Assembly: GCA_023248395.1 (NCBI GenBank)
Contig: JAHFEQ010000001.1
Location: 1 to 38,155, forward strand
DNA: 38,155 nt
Direction of reading: 5' to 3'
Origin: Nitrospirota bacterium
Lineage (GTDB): Bacteria > Nitrospirota > 9FT-COMBO-42-15 > HDB-SIOI813
In this document: one piece after another, positions 6,677 through 15,430 of the stretch
Layout of the letters: every line of letters begins with the position of its first letter
Position numbering within the stretch: the stretch's first letter is position 1
Translations under genes and position numbers: made by a program
The notes under the pieces: generated by a model
Told to the model about the DNA's origin: nothing
Databases searched by the model: none
What the model saw: only the letters and a program-made list of their open reading frames with translations

Positions 6677-7915
6677 ATGATGAAAGTTGATATGAAAGAG
6701 GTCTCAAAGATTAAACGGATTTTTACGATAGAGGTCCCCTCTGACGTGGTCTCAAAAGAGTTTTCTGATGCATACGATGATCTGAGGAAGAGGGTGAAAG
6801 TCCCGGGCTTCAGGCCTGGAAAGGCCCCTCTCTCCCTTATTGAACGCAGATACGGCAAGGACATCGAGGCAGATTTATTACGAAGGCTGATCCCTGATTA
6901 CTACTTTAAGGCAGTTAAAGAGAGCGGGGTTACCCCTGTCGACATGCCAGAGATAGAGAATGTAGACCTGAAGAAGGATGGGCCATTAACATTTACGGCT
7001 ACTGTAGAGATCAAGCCAAAGATAGAACAGGTGGTCTATGAGGGGATAGAGCTAAAGAAGGAGGATATCGCCGTTGCTGAGAAGGAGATCGGGGACAGGA
7101 TTGAAGAACTGAGGAATTACCATGCCCGGTTAGAGGTGGTCGGGGAAGGACGCATCATAGCGGACGGTGATTATGTCCAGGTTGATTATACCGGGTTCAG
7201 GGAGGGTAGCCCGGTGAAGGGGGCTGAACGCAAAGGGGTTATATTCCAGTTGGGTTCAGAGACTCCCTCTGAGATAGATAAGGGGTTAATCGGCGCCCAA
7301 AAGGGTGAAGAGAGAGAGGTAGAGCTTGCTGAACAAAATCTGCTCTTGAAGATAAAGATCATCGAGATAAAAAAGAAGGTGTTGCCAGAGGTCAATGATG
7401 ACCTTGCAAAGGAAATAGGAGGGTATAACTCTCTCACTGAATTAAAAGAAGGGTTGAAAGAGAGTATCCTGGAGGAAAAGAAGGAGGCCCGGCAGGCCCG
7501 TTACAAGGAAGAGATTATCAGGAAACTGATAGAACGGAATCCTGTAGAGTCCCCGCCATCCCTTGTGGAAGGAGAGATGAAGCGGTTTTTGGCAAGGACA
7601 ATGAGGTTTATGGGCAAACAGGGCGCGCTTGAACCTGAAGAAGAAAAGTCATTCAGGGAAAAATATCTGCCTCATGCGGAAGAGCAGATAAAGGGTTATT
7701 TATTGCTGACAGCGTTGGGAGAGCGAGAGGGGATAAACGCCACAGAGGATGAGGTTGAGGAAGAGATAAAGAGGATGGCACAAAAGAGCAGGCAGGGGGT
7801 ATGGAAGGTCAGAAAGTCCTTAGAGTCTATGGAGGGAGGATTAGAAGGACTAAAGGTCAGGATCATAGAAGATAAGGTCATCAAAGTCATTATGGAAAAG
7901 GCCAAATGGGCTTAA
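6677..7915 (+). CDS. tig: Trigger factor, ribosome-associated chaperone / prolyl isomerase
   Basis: Trigger factor binds ribosomal protein L23 at the tunnel exit and shields nascent chains. The N-terminal ribosome-binding domain shows KVPGFRPGKAPLSLIERRYG, containing the GFRxGxxP signature. The FKBP-like domain follows with GDYVQVDYTGFREGSP, and the helical C-terminal arms with SLVEGEMKRFLARTMRFMG. Starting at ATG 6677 gives 412 residues, close to the usual 430. The open frame extends upstream to 6638, but that start lies inside tRNA-Leu; ATG 6677 has GAGG five bases before it. It is followed by clpP and clpX, the conserved tig-clpP-clpX order, linking folding of new proteins with their degradation. 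Confidence 0.95.
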   Translation: MMKVDMKEVSKIKRIFTIEVPSDVVSKEFSDAYDDLRKRVKVPGFRPGKAPLSLIERRYGKDIEADLLRRLIPDYYFKAVKESGVTPVDMPEIENVDLKKDGPLTFTATVEIKPKIEQVVYEGIELKKEDIAVAEKEIGDRIEELRNYHARLEVVGEGRIIADGDYVQVDYTGFREGSPVKGAERKGVIFQLGSETPSEIDKGLIGAQKGEEREVELAEQNLLLKIKIIEIKKKVLPEVNDDLAKEIGGYNSLTELKEGLKESILEEKKEARQARYKEEIIRKLIERNPVESPPSLVEGEMKRFLARTMRFMGKQGALEPEEEKSFREKYLPHAEEQIKGYLLLTALGEREGINATEDEVEEEIKRMAQKSRQGVWKVRKSLESMEGGLEGLKVRIIEDKVIKVIMEKAKWA

Positions 7916-7935
7916 TGGGAGGGTAATAAAAATTT

Positions 7936-8535
7936 ATGCTTATACCTATGGTCATTGAACAGACGAGCAGGGGGGAGCGGGCTTACGATATATATTCCCG
8001 CCTTCTTAAGGACAGGATCATATTCATTGGGGCCCCGATAGATGATAATTTTTCGAACATCATCATTGCCCAGCTCCTGTTCTTAGAGGCAGACGATCCT
8101 GATAAGGACATTAGCTTATATGTGAATTCCCCTGGCGGGGTTGTGACATCAGGTCTGGCCATCTACGATACAATGCAATATATAAAGCCGGATGTCTCGA
8201 CGATTTGTATCGGGCAGGCATCCAGTATGGGCGCCCTTCTGCTTGCAGCAGGCGCAAGGGGGAAAAGGTTTGCGCTCCCCAATGCCCGAATTATGATCCA
8301 CCAGCCTATGGGAGGATTTCAGGGTCAGGCTACGGATATCGAGATACATGCCAAGGAGATCCTGAGGATGAAAGAGTCTCTCAACCAGATCCTTGCAAAC
8401 CATACTTCTCAACCTATTGAGCGTATCCGCCAGGACACTGAGCGGGACTTTTTTATGTCTGGCGAAGAGGCTAATAAATATGGTATAATTGATGAAGTAA
8501 TAAAGGAGAGGGCCCTTAAAAATAAAAAGGGTTAA
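7936..8535 (+). CDS. clpP: ATP-dependent Clp protease proteolytic subunit
   Basis: ClpP forms the double heptameric serine-protease chamber that works with ClpX. The 199-residue product starts [20 protein letters not shown], the normal mature-type N-terminus. The catalytic triad is visible: S97 in GQASSMGA, H122 in MIHQP and D171 in ERDFFMS. The YVNSPGG loop (62-68), and [14 protein letters not shown] with its handle helix, are intact. It begins 20 bases after tig (GGGAGGG ribosome site upstream) and ends six bases before clpX, so it is in the same operon. Confidence 0.97.
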   Translation: MLIPMVIEQTSRGERAYDIYSRLLKDRIIFIGAPIDDNFSNIIIAQLLFLEADDPDKDISLYVNSPGGVVTSGLAIYDTMQYIKPDVSTICIGQASSMGALLLAAGARGKRFALPNARIMIHQPMGGFQGQATDIEIHAKEILRMKESLNQILANHTSQPIERIRQDTERDFFMSGEEANKYGIIDEVIKERALKNKKG

Positions 8536-8541
8536 AGATTT

Positions 8542-9807
8542 ATGGGAAACCAACATAATAATAAGGGAAAAGAAGGCGACATCAAGTGTTCTTTCTGTGG
8601 GAAGAACAGGTCAGAGGTCAAACGGCTAATAGCCGGTCCTACAGTCTATATATGCAATGAATGTGTGGACCTCTGTAATGACATTATTGCTGAGGAATGG
8701 GAGGAAGATAAGGGGAAGGATAGCGTAAAGTTACCAAAGCCTTCAGAGATTAAGGCCATCCTGGATAATTATGTGATCGGTCAGGATCGTGCCAAAAAGA
8801 CATTGGCCGTGGCAGTCCATAATCACTATAAGCGTATATTCTCTGATATCAAGATTATGGATGACATCGAGCTCTCGAAGGGGAACATCCTCCTGATAGG
8901 GCCTTCCGGAACCGGTAAAACACTCCTTGCCCAGACGCTTGCCAGGATCCTGGACGTCCCATTTACAATCGCCGATGCCACCACCCTGACTGAGGCAGGG
9001 TATGTGGGAGAAGACGTCGAGAATATCATATTAAAGCTGCTGCAGGCAGCAGATTATGATGTGGAAAAGGCAGAGCGTGGTATTGTTTATATCGATGAAA
9101 TAGATAAGATCAGCAGGAAGAGTGAGAATCCTTCTATTACGAGGGACGTATCCGGTGAGGGTGTCCAGCAGGCGTTACTCAAAATCATCGAAGGTACCGT
9201 GGCAAGCGTGCCGCCCCAGGGAGGACGCAAGCATCCCCATCAGGAATTTGTCCAGGTGGATACCACCCATATCCTCTTTGTCTGTGGCGGTACATTTGTT
9301 GGCCTTGAGACTATCATCAAGGGGAGGCTCGGTAAAACGTCTATAGGCTTTGGCGCGGATGTAAAGAGCAAGCATGACATGAGGATAGGAGAAGTCCTTT
9401 CTAAAGTGCAGACAGAAGACCTCCTGAAATTCGGTCTCATACCAGAGTTTATAGGCCGCCTGCCTATCGTGGCTACGCTTCATGATCTCGATCATGACGC
9501 CCTGGTAAAGGTATTAACAGAGCCCCGGAATTCCATTGTAAGACAGTACCAGAAACTATTTGCGCTTGAAAAGGTAACCCTGCGGTTTACGGACAGCGCC
9601 GTTCATGCGATAGCCAAAAAGGCCCTTTCTCTTAAAACAGGGGCCCGCGGATTAAGGGCTATTTTGGAAGAGGTCATGCTCGAGCTGATGTATGATATCC
9701 CTTCAACGAAGGACGTTAAAGAGTGTATTATCAACGAGGATGTCATCCTGGGGCATGCAAAGCCTATCCTGATCTACATTAACGAGCAAGAGGCGAAATC
9801 TGCCTGA
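8542..9807 (+). CDS. clpX: ATP-dependent Clp protease ATP-binding subunit ClpX
   Basis: ClpX is the AAA+ unfoldase that recognises tagged substrates and feeds them to ClpP. The N-terminal zinc-binding domain has C16-xx-C19 and C38-xx-C41. Walker A is GPSGTGKT (120-127) and Walker B IVYIDEID (181-188). Pore and sensor regions include [26 protein letters not shown] and [12 protein letters not shown]; the last contains the IGF-equivalent ClpP-contact neighbourhood only approximately. The C-terminal [20 protein letters not shown] block is complete. Length (421) is typical. It starts six bases after clpP. No lon gene follows, unlike the longer tig-clpP-clpX-lon arrangement of many bacteria. Confidence 0.97.
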   Translation: MGNQHNNKGKEGDIKCSFCGKNRSEVKRLIAGPTVYICNECVDLCNDIIAEEWEEDKGKDSVKLPKPSEIKAILDNYVIGQDRAKKTLAVAVHNHYKRIFSDIKIMDDIELSKGNILLIGPSGTGKTLLAQTLARILDVPFTIADATTLTEAGYVGEDVENIILKLLQAADYDVEKAERGIVYIDEIDKISRKSENPSITRDVSGEGVQQALLKIIEGTVASVPPQGGRKHPHQEFVQVDTTHILFVCGGTFVGLETIIKGRLGKTSIGFGADVKSKHDMRIGEVLSKVQTEDLLKFGLIPEFIGRLPIVATLHDLDHDALVKVLTEPRNSIVRQYQKLFALEKVTLRFTDSAVHAIAKKALSLKTGARGLRAILEEVMLELMYDIPSTKDVKECIINEDVILGHAKPILIYINEQEAKSA

Positions 9808-9881
9808 ACAGTTTTTCCAGTAACTCCTGTTTCCTTTTATTAACTTTTAGCTAATCATATATTTTTTATATTTGATTTTTG

Positions 9882-10664
9882 ATGATTCCTCTCATCCCGG
9901 TAAAAAAGATCATGAGCAGAAAGATTGCTGCAATAGATGCCCATGAGCCTATTGTATCCGCAGCCAAAACGATGAAAGAGTTAAAGACCGGGAGCCTTTT
10001 AGTAACGAGAAATGAAGAACTGGTTGGCATTGTCACGGACGTGGATATGACGAGGAAGGTGTTGGCAGGCGAGGTAGATCAATATGCCACACCCGTCGAA
10101 TATGTGATGAGTTCTCCCTTCTATACCATTGATGTGGAAGATTCAGTGGTAAAGGCAAACGAGTTGATGAGTCAATATAATGTACGCCACTTAGTCGTCA
10201 CAGAGGCTGGCATACCCGCAGGCGTTATATCCGCAAGGGACATCCTGGAACCTATATACGAAGAGGAGGGCGGCATACCCTTCTGGCCCAACCATGCCCT
10301 GAAAGAGATCGCCGCGGCATTCCTTTTAATTGGGCTGATAGCCACTCTTACCCTCCTGTCACCCGCACCGATGCCCCCAAAGGCAGACCCCCTTACCACC
10401 CCGGAGCATATTAAACCGGAATGGTTCTTTCTTGCGGCCTATCAGATATTAAAGGGTGCTGAAATATTAAGATTGTTAGGTGACTGGGCCCCTAAGGTGA
10501 TAGGGATATTCTTTGAGATCGCTTTTGTCATACTCCTCTTTGCAGTCCCCTTCATTGATAAAAATCCTGAAAGGGCCTACCGAAGGCGACCTATAGCAAT
10601 TGGGCTAGGGATACTTTTTTCGCTCATCTTTGTCCTGTTTACAGTCTGGGGGTACATCTCCTGA
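9882..10664 (+). CDS. CBS-domain pair fused to cytochrome b C-terminal half (subunit IV-like)
   Basis: Residues 5-125 form two CBS domains (IPVKKIMSRKIAAIDAHEP and VEYVMSSPFYTIDVEDSVVK, ending GVISARDILE), modules that often bind adenosine nucleotides. Residues 130-260 are three hydrophobic segments with KPEWFFLAAYQIL. The PEW at 179-181 is the quinol-oxidation (Qo) site signature of cytochrome b / b6f subunit IV. The heme-b-ligating N-terminal half is not present here or elsewhere in the window. The start is ATG 9882, following a TTG at 9879; no ribosome site is obvious. Three bases separate it from a cytochrome c gene, so the two likely serve one quinol:cytochrome c oxidoreductase. The N-terminal CBS fusion suggests adenylate or ionic regulation, which is inference. 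Confidence 0.8.
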   Translation: MIPLIPVKKIMSRKIAAIDAHEPIVSAAKTMKELKTGSLLVTRNEELVGIVTDVDMTRKVLAGEVDQYATPVEYVMSSPFYTIDVEDSVVKANELMSQYNVRHLVVTEAGIPAGVISARDILEPIYEEEGGIPFWPNHALKEIAAAFLLIGLIATLTLLSPAPMPPKADPLTTPEHIKPEWFFLAAYQILKGAEILRLLGDWAPKVIGIFFEIAFVILLFAVPFIDKNPERAYRRRPIAIGLGILFSLIFVLFTVWGYIS

Positions 10665-10667
10665 GCA

Positions 10668-11381
10668 ATGTCTAATCGTTATCCTTTAATAATCTTCCAG
10701 TATCTTTGTCTCACCATTGCACTCTTGATAGTTTTCAACGCCACTCCTGCTCAATCACAACTCACTGATGTGAATGAGCTTATGACCCTTGGTAAAGAGG
10801 TATATAACTTGAAGGGCTGCGGCAGCTGTCACAAGATAGCAGGGGCAGGGGGGGATCTCGGGCCAGACCTGACCAACGAGGGGAATATCATCTCCCACGA
10901 TACGACGTGGCATAAAAAGCATCTCCTCGATCCGCAGTCCGTAGTCCCCGGTTCAACAATGCCAAAGATCGACTTGTCTGACCGTGAAATAGTTGCCCTT
11001 ACAGTATTGATACAGGGCTTAAAGAGCGAGGAGCTCCCCAGGGATGTTGAAGGCGCAATAAAGATGGCCCATGAAAGGCTTGATGAGGCCAGAAAAGGGA
11101 TAGATGAGATCAAAAAGAGTGGTTTCAATGTAGACAATCTTGAAGTTAAATATGTCCAGGGCTGGACACACCTTGAGACAATCAATAATATGATCTATAC
11201 ACACAACCTGACAGGGGTCTATAAAGAGACCGAAGAGGCAATCCATATTGCAAAAGAGATCATGCAGGATGTATTATCCTATAATAAAGCGCTCGAACAC
11301 AGGGTCATGCAGACGATCATTTTTATCGTGTTAATGGTTATAATCGTGGTACTTTTATTTGTAAAGCTCCTGATAGTGTAA
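10668..11381 (+). CDS. Monoheme cytochrome c with C-terminal membrane anchor
   Basis: A signal peptide (about residues 1-30, ending TPAQS) exports the protein. The heme motif is CGSCH at 51-55, and the likely sixth ligand is M98 in GSTMPK, in a typical class I domain (GPDLTNEG, WHKKHLLDPQ). Residues 115-210 are a helical, charged region (MAHERLDEARKGIDEIKKSG), and residues about 213-236 are a C-terminal membrane helix, so the heme domain is held at the periplasmic face. The gene follows the CBS-cytochrome b gene by three bases and is the natural electron acceptor or c1-like subunit of that complex. No Rieske protein gene is adjacent. Confidence 0.83.
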   Translation: MSNRYPLIIFQYLCLTIALLIVFNATPAQSQLTDVNELMTLGKEVYNLKGCGSCHKIAGAGGDLGPDLTNEGNIISHDTTWHKKHLLDPQSVVPGSTMPKIDLSDREIVALTVLIQGLKSEELPRDVEGAIKMAHERLDEARKGIDEIKKSGFNVDNLEVKYVQGWTHLETINNMIYTHNLTGVYKETEEAIHIAKEIMQDVLSYNKALEHRVMQTIIFIVLMVIIVVLLFVKLLIV

Positions 11382-11487
11382 AATCAAAGATAATTCTTCC
11401 AGGAGCTTATTTCATAAATTTATTTTTATATTGTTATATGTATTTTTGATTTTTTATCTTTAATTTTTTATTTAATCTGGATAGCCC
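11382..11487 (+). promoter_or_regulatory. AT-rich upstream region of the ubiUVT operon
   Basis: This 106-base spacer is almost entirely A and T (TTTATTTTTATATTGTTATA and similar) and precedes ubiU, so a promoter is likely. A TTTTGATTTTTT stretch recalls half of an FNR box, but no complete TTGAT-N4-ATCAA is present. A similar TTTGATTTTT precedes the CBS-cytochrome b gene at about 9871. Confidence 0.35.
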
Positions 11488-12495
11488 ATGAGAAAAATAG
11501 AGATATGTGCTCCGGCAGGAAACCTGCCTTCCCTCAAGGCGGCTGTAGATAGCGGAGCGGATGCCGTGTACATGGGATTTTCAGGGGATACGAACCTTAG
11601 AAACTTCCCTGCCCTCAATTTCACAGAAGATGAGGTCTATAAGGCCATCCAATATGCCCATAGCAAAGACAAGAAGGTCTTTATTACAGTAAACTCCTAT
11701 CCTCAGGAGAGAGAGCTTCCCCTCGCATACGGTGTTGCTGATAAGGCCTATCACTTTGGTGCAGATGCTGTAATCGCCTCTGATATAGCCGTCTTATCCT
11801 ATATTAAAAAGAACCATCCGGGAAAGAGGGTCCATCTCTCGGTTCAGGCAAGCGCCTCGAATGTCCAGGCCATAGAGTTCTATCGCAGGCATTTCGGGAT
11901 AAAGAGGGTAGTGCTTCCGAGGGTCCTTACCATTGATGAGATACGGGCCTTAAGAAAGGAGACAGATGTCGAGATAGAGGTATTTGCACTGGGCCTCCTC
12001 TGTATTAATAGTGAGGGACAATGTTTTCTCTCTTCCTATATTACCCGTGAGTCTATTAACACCTATGGGGCATGCTCCCATCCAAAATTTATTGACTTTG
12101 TCCAGGATGATCATGACGATAGTCTCAAAATATTCTCAAATGGGGTATTGTTGAATAAATATTCTCCAGCAGAAGAGGTGGCATACCCAACCCCGTGTAA
12201 GGGGAAATATTATAATAGGGCAACCGGTCAGCTTAATAATGCCATACAGGACCCTGAATCACTGAATGTCCTTGAAATCCTGCCAGAGATTATCCATGCA
12301 GGGGTAGATTCCATAAAGATTGAAGGCAGGCAACGCAGCAGGACCTATGTGGAACAGGTGGTCCGTACCTTTCGGGAGGCGGTGGATAATTATTATAAAA
12401 GCGGGAGTTGTAAGATAGACCGCTCTAAAGTGCAAAATATTCAGTCACTGTTTGAGGGTCTTGCACCCAGTTATGGATGTTATAAAGGAAAATGA
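11488..12495 (+). CDS. ubiU: O2-independent ubiquinone hydroxylation protein UbiU (U32 family)
   Basis: UbiU works with UbiV to hydroxylate ubiquinone precursors without oxygen, using prephenate as the oxygen donor in E. coli. The protein opens ICAPAGNLPSLKAAVDSGAD, the U32 family start. Its four Fe-S cysteines are C172 (GLLC), C179 (EGQC), C196 (YGAC) and C237 (TPCKGKY), the pattern that distinguishes UbiU from other U32 proteins such as RlhA or TrhP. Length 335 matches E. coli UbiU (331). Its stop overlaps the ATG of ubiV (ATGA), and ubiT follows, so all three genes of the system are here. In the absence of other quinone genes nearby, the quinone made could be ubiquinone or a related one. 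Confidence 0.88.
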   Translation: MRKIEICAPAGNLPSLKAAVDSGADAVYMGFSGDTNLRNFPALNFTEDEVYKAIQYAHSKDKKVFITVNSYPQERELPLAYGVADKAYHFGADAVIASDIAVLSYIKKNHPGKRVHLSVQASASNVQAIEFYRRHFGIKRVVLPRVLTIDEIRALRKETDVEIEVFALGLLCINSEGQCFLSSYITRESINTYGACSHPKFIDFVQDDHDDSLKIFSNGVLLNKYSPAEEVAYPTPCKGKYYNRATGQLNNAIQDPESLNVLEILPEIIHAGVDSIKIEGRQRSRTYVEQVVRTFREAVDNYYKSGSCKIDRSKVQNIQSLFEGLAPSYGCYKGK

Positions 12496-13418
12496 AAATC
12501 ACCCTCGGTCCAATCCCTTTTCTATGGGATGAAGATAAGATCCTCTCTTTCTACAAAGAGATCGCAACTTCACCTGTATCTGTCGTTTATATTGGGGATG
12601 TCATCTGCAGCAAACGTTTTATCCCCGGGATCGATGCCATAGAGACGATTGGCCGGATGCTGCTTGATGCAGGGAAGGAGGTTGTGATCTCAACCTTAGG
12701 CCTGATTACAACCAGAGAAGAACTTGACTTCATAGAGGCGTTATGCAGGCTTCCCTTTACCATAGAGGCCAACAACATCGGGGTACTCAACACCTGTTCA
12801 GGTAAGGAGATCATTGGCGGACCTCATCTTGCCATATACAATGCCCCAACTGCAAAATTCCTTGCGGATCTTGGCATACAGAGGATTGTCTTTATGCCTG
12901 AGTTAAATAAGCCGGCTATAGAATCTATCTCTTTGTCTGTCCCTTCTCTTGAAAAGGAGATCATCGTATTCGGCAATCTTCCCCTCGCATTCTCATGGAG
13001 GTGCTATACAGCCCGTGCGATCGGCCTTTCAAAGGCAAATTGCGCTATTGTCTGTAAAAAATACCCTGAGGGTATGCCGCTTGAAACGATGGATGGGATG
13101 CCCCTGTTCAATATCAATGGCACACAGCTTATGAGCGCAAAAAAGGTCTGCATGGTCGGGTCACTTGATAGTTTAGAGGCACTCGGGATAGAGTATCTCC
13201 GGATAATCCCTCAGGCCAGGAACACTTCAGACGTTATTGGCATCTTCAATAAGGCCATAGAAGGTGTCCTTTCTTACCCGGAGACCCGTGAGGCCCTGAA
13301 AAGATACGCACCTGAGGGGATGAGTAATGGCTGGTTCTATGGGCAGGCAGGGTGGGAGTATGTTGACAACGAATCTATTAAGACTGGTCCCGAACAGGCT
13401 ACACAACATTATATTTAG
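12492..13418 (+). CDS. ubiV: O2-independent ubiquinone hydroxylation protein UbiV (U32 family)
   Basis: UbiV is the obligate partner of UbiU in the anaerobic hydroxylase. It starts MKITLGPIPFLW and carries C39 (DVICSKRF), C171 (SWRCYTAR), C184 and C188 (NCAIVC). E. coli UbiV uses C39, C180, C193 and C197 for its 4Fe-4S cluster; here the first position and the 13- and 4-residue spacings are identical. KKYPEG and FNINGTQLMS also match the family. It overlaps ubiU by four bases and ubiT by about 92 bases in another frame. Confidence 0.88.
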   Translation: MKITLGPIPFLWDEDKILSFYKEIATSPVSVVYIGDVICSKRFIPGIDAIETIGRMLLDAGKEVVISTLGLITTREELDFIEALCRLPFTIEANNIGVLNTCSGKEIIGGPHLAIYNAPTAKFLADLGIQRIVFMPELNKPAIESISLSVPSLEKEIIVFGNLPLAFSWRCYTARAIGLSKANCAIVCKKYPEGMPLETMDGMPLFNINGTQLMSAKKVCMVGSLDSLEALGIEYLRIIPQARNTSDVIGIFNKAIEGVLSYPETREALKRYAPEGMSNGWFYGQAGWEYVDNESIKTGPEQATQHYI

Positions 13419-13734
13419 GATCCTCGTTGATAAGACGATCAACAGGAATCCCGCGGTCTGTCAGAGACTGCAGGAGATCAAGGGGAAGGTATTTCTTTTA
13501 GAGGCCTCTGATATCCGTAGAAACTACTCCTTTTATGTAGATGATGGACGAATGATAGTGGATTTCGAGGGAAAAAGAAAGCCTGATGTGGTGATGCAGG
13601 GGAATTTTGATACCTTCCTAAGTCTCTTTCTCCGTAAGGCGGATGCGGATAGCCTCTTCTTTTCAAGAAGGCTTGTCATCAAGGGGGATGTAAAGACCTC
13701 CGTGTTTTTTAAGAACCTCCTTGAGCATCTATAG
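13327..13734 (+). CDS. ubiT: SCP2-domain protein UbiT, quinone-precursor carrier
   Basis: UbiT is the SCP2 lipid-binding accessory protein required for anaerobic ubiquinone synthesis. The 135-residue product shows the short SCP2 fold: FLLEASDIRRNYSFYVDDGR, MIVDFEGKRKPDVVMQGNFD, then DADSLFFSRRLVIKGDVKTS. ATG 13327 has TGAGGGG seven bases upstream and is used here, which makes a 92-base overlap with ubiV. The alternative ATG 13360 (MLTTNLLRLVP) shortens this overlap but has a poorly spaced ribosome site. Its place directly after ubiU-ubiV makes the name secure. Confidence 0.85.
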   Translation: MAGSMGRQGGSMLTTNLLRLVPNRLHNIIFRILVDKTINRNPAVCQRLQEIKGKVFLLEASDIRRNYSFYVDDGRMIVDFEGKRKPDVVMQGNFDTFLSLFLRKADADSLFFSRRLVIKGDVKTSVFFKNLLEHL

Positions 13735-13736
13735 TC

Positions 13737-14570
13737 TTATTCAACTCTCCTTTCCTTTCCCACCGTAAGCGCCAATATATCGCCTGCAACCTCCTCTACC
13801 GCCCTGTTTGTAACATTGATCAGAGGCCATCTATTTTTCCTGAAGAGATTCTTGCTGTAATCCACCTCCTGAGTGACATGATCCATGTCCGCATAAGACG
13901 ACAGCTCTTGCCCAAGATGCCGGAGCCGGGCCTTGCGTATGTGCGTCAACTTTTCCGGATCTATGGTAAGTCCCACGATCTTTCGCTGGTCCATAAGAAA
14001 TAACTCCTGAGGGAGCGGGATATCCAGGACTATAGGGATATTTGCAATCTTCCACCCCTCTTTTGCAAGATAGATACTCAGCGGGGTCTTTGTGGTCCTT
14101 GAAACCCCTAACAAAACGATATCCGCCTCCACCATGGTGCGAAGGTTCTGACCATCATCATGTTTGACAGTAAAATCGATGGCCTCAATACGCCTGAAGT
14201 ATAAATCATCTATCTTGTGGAGGAGACCTGGTTTGGCCTGGGGGGACTTGCCAAGATACAGCGAAAAGGTTTCAAGCAGGGGACCAATGATATCGATCGT
14301 AAGGATCTGGAATTTGTGAGCCTCTTCGTTAAGCACCCTTCGCAACCGGTCAGAGACCAATGTGTATACGATAAGTCCCCTGACCTCCGCCACCTCTTTT
14401 ACAGTGCTGCGGATGTGCTCATCGGTCCTCACATGGCCAATCTTTGATATGACAACATCCTTTTTCCTGAACTGTGATAGCGCTGCAAGCGTAACAGTTT
14501 CGGCCGTCTCACCCGTCGAGTCAGAGAGGACATAGATATGATATTCAGCCTTCTTGATCTCGTCTGACAT
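13737..14570 (-). CDS. ppsR: Pyruvate, water dikinase regulatory protein (bifunctional kinase/pyrophosphorylase)
   Basis: This DUF299 protein inactivates PEP synthase by ADP-dependent phosphorylation of a Thr and reactivates it by Pi-dependent dephosphorylation, controlling gluconeogenic entry. The family signature IYVLSDSTGETAETV is at the N-terminus. The nucleotide-binding loop GVSRTTKT (155-162) and KEGWKIANIP follow. The protein has 277 residues from ATG 14570, normal for the family. The frame can be extended to a GTG at 14615, but that would put codons in the hairpin-bearing spacer. No PEP synthase or PPDK gene is in this window, so the target lies elsewhere. It converges with ubiT and diverges from pyrF. 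Confidence 0.9.
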   Translation of the reverse strand: MSDEIKKAEYHIYVLSDSTGETAETVTLAALSQFRKKDVVISKIGHVRTDEHIRSTVKEVAEVRGLIVYTLVSDRLRRVLNEEAHKFQILTIDIIGPLLETFSLYLGKSPQAKPGLLHKIDDLYFRRIEAIDFTVKHDDGQNLRTMVEADIVLLGVSRTTKTPLSIYLAKEGWKIANIPIVLDIPLPQELFLMDQRKIVGLTIDPEKLTHIRKARLRHLGQELSSYADMDHVTQEVDYSKNLFRKNRWPLINVTNRAVEEVAGDILALTVGKERRVE

Positions 14571-14618
14571 AGCCTTTATTATAGTCGAAGTAGCGAGCCA
14601 TGGCAAATTCCCCACATT

Positions 14619-14646
14619 ATTCCCCCTCCCCCTCGGGAGGGGGAAT
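14619..14646. repeat. G/C-run inverted repeat between ppsR and pyrF
   Basis: ATTCCCCCT (14619-14627) and AGGGGGAAT (14638-14646) are perfect complements around a C-rich loop CCCCCTCGGG. It lies between two divergent start codons (14570 and 14696). It could be a dispersed palindromic repeat or a structure affecting either promoter. Confidence 0.65.
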
Positions 14647-14695
14647 CCAAATTATCCTTGCTAAAAGCCGGCGCAGTTATGCTATATTATTTCCC

Positions 14696-15430
14696 ATGCA
14701 AACTCAGATCATTTTTCCGTTAGACTTCTCCGATTTGAAACAGGCACTGAGGTATGTAGGCCTGCTAAAAGATCATATAACTATCTTCAAGATTGGCCTT
14801 GAACTTTTTGTAAATAGCGGCCCTGAGGGTGTAAGGGAGGTATTGGCTGCTGGTGGAAAGGGGATCTTCTTGGATCTGAAATTCCATGACATCCCGGAAA
14901 CAGTCCGCCGTGCGCTAAAGAGCCCATTGATGGAAAAGGTAGAGTTCATTACCGTTCATACAGCGGATGGGCCTGGCATATTATCGGCTGCTGTGGAGAG
15001 TGTATCTCCTGAGACAAAGATTCTGGGGGTCACTGTGCTAACCAGTCTAAGTAAGGCAGAGCTTCATAAGATCCTTCTCCTCAAAGAGGATATTACGATG
15101 TGCGAACTCGTTATACACAGGGCAAAGATGGCAAAGGATGCAGGTTGCGCCGGGATAGTATGCTCAGGGCTTGAGATATCTGACATAAAGGAGCACTTCG
15201 GAACAGAGCTTATTACAGTCGTCCCGGGAGTTCGACCTCTCTGGTCCCTCGTGGAAGGGGATGACCAGAGGAGGATTGTCACCCCCCGTGATGCGGCTAC
15301 TAAGGGAGTGGATTATATCGTAGTGGGTCGTCCCATCAGAGATGCAAAGGACCCCGTGGAGGCGACAGAAAAGATTTTGGATGAGATAGAAGGGACGGCA
15401 AACCTTAATTTACCACGAAATATACCTTAG
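14696..15430 (+). CDS. pyrF: Orotidine 5'-phosphate decarboxylase
   Basis: The enzyme converts OMP to UMP, the last step of pyrimidine nucleotide synthesis. From ATG 14696 the protein has 244 residues. The catalytic D-x-K-x-x-D is D60-L-K62-F-H-D65 in IFLDLKFHDIPETV, with the substrate loop VVPGVRPLWS and the phosphate-binding end VVGRPIRDAKDPVEA. The frame is open back to 14600, but that region spans the inverted repeat and is not protein-like. No strong ribosome site precedes ATG 14696. Its last 26 bases overlap the end of the convergent zinc-ribbon gene. Confidence 0.95.
   Translation: MQTQIIFPLDFSDLKQALRYVGLLKDHITIFKIGLELFVNSGPEGVREVLAAGGKGIFLDLKFHDIPETVRRALKSPLMEKVEFITVHTADGPGILSAAVESVSPETKILGVTVLTSLSKAELHKILLLKEDITMCELVIHRAKMAKDAGCAGIVCSGLEISDIKEHFGTELITVVPGVRPLWSLVEGDDQRRIVTPRDAATKGVDYIVVGRPIRDAKDPVEATEKILDEIEGTANLNLPRNIP

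Noticed and set aside
11382-11487. FNR box controlling ubiUVT
   Set aside because: Only a half-site-like TTGAT appears in an AT-rich run; the second half ATCAA at four-base spacing is missing.
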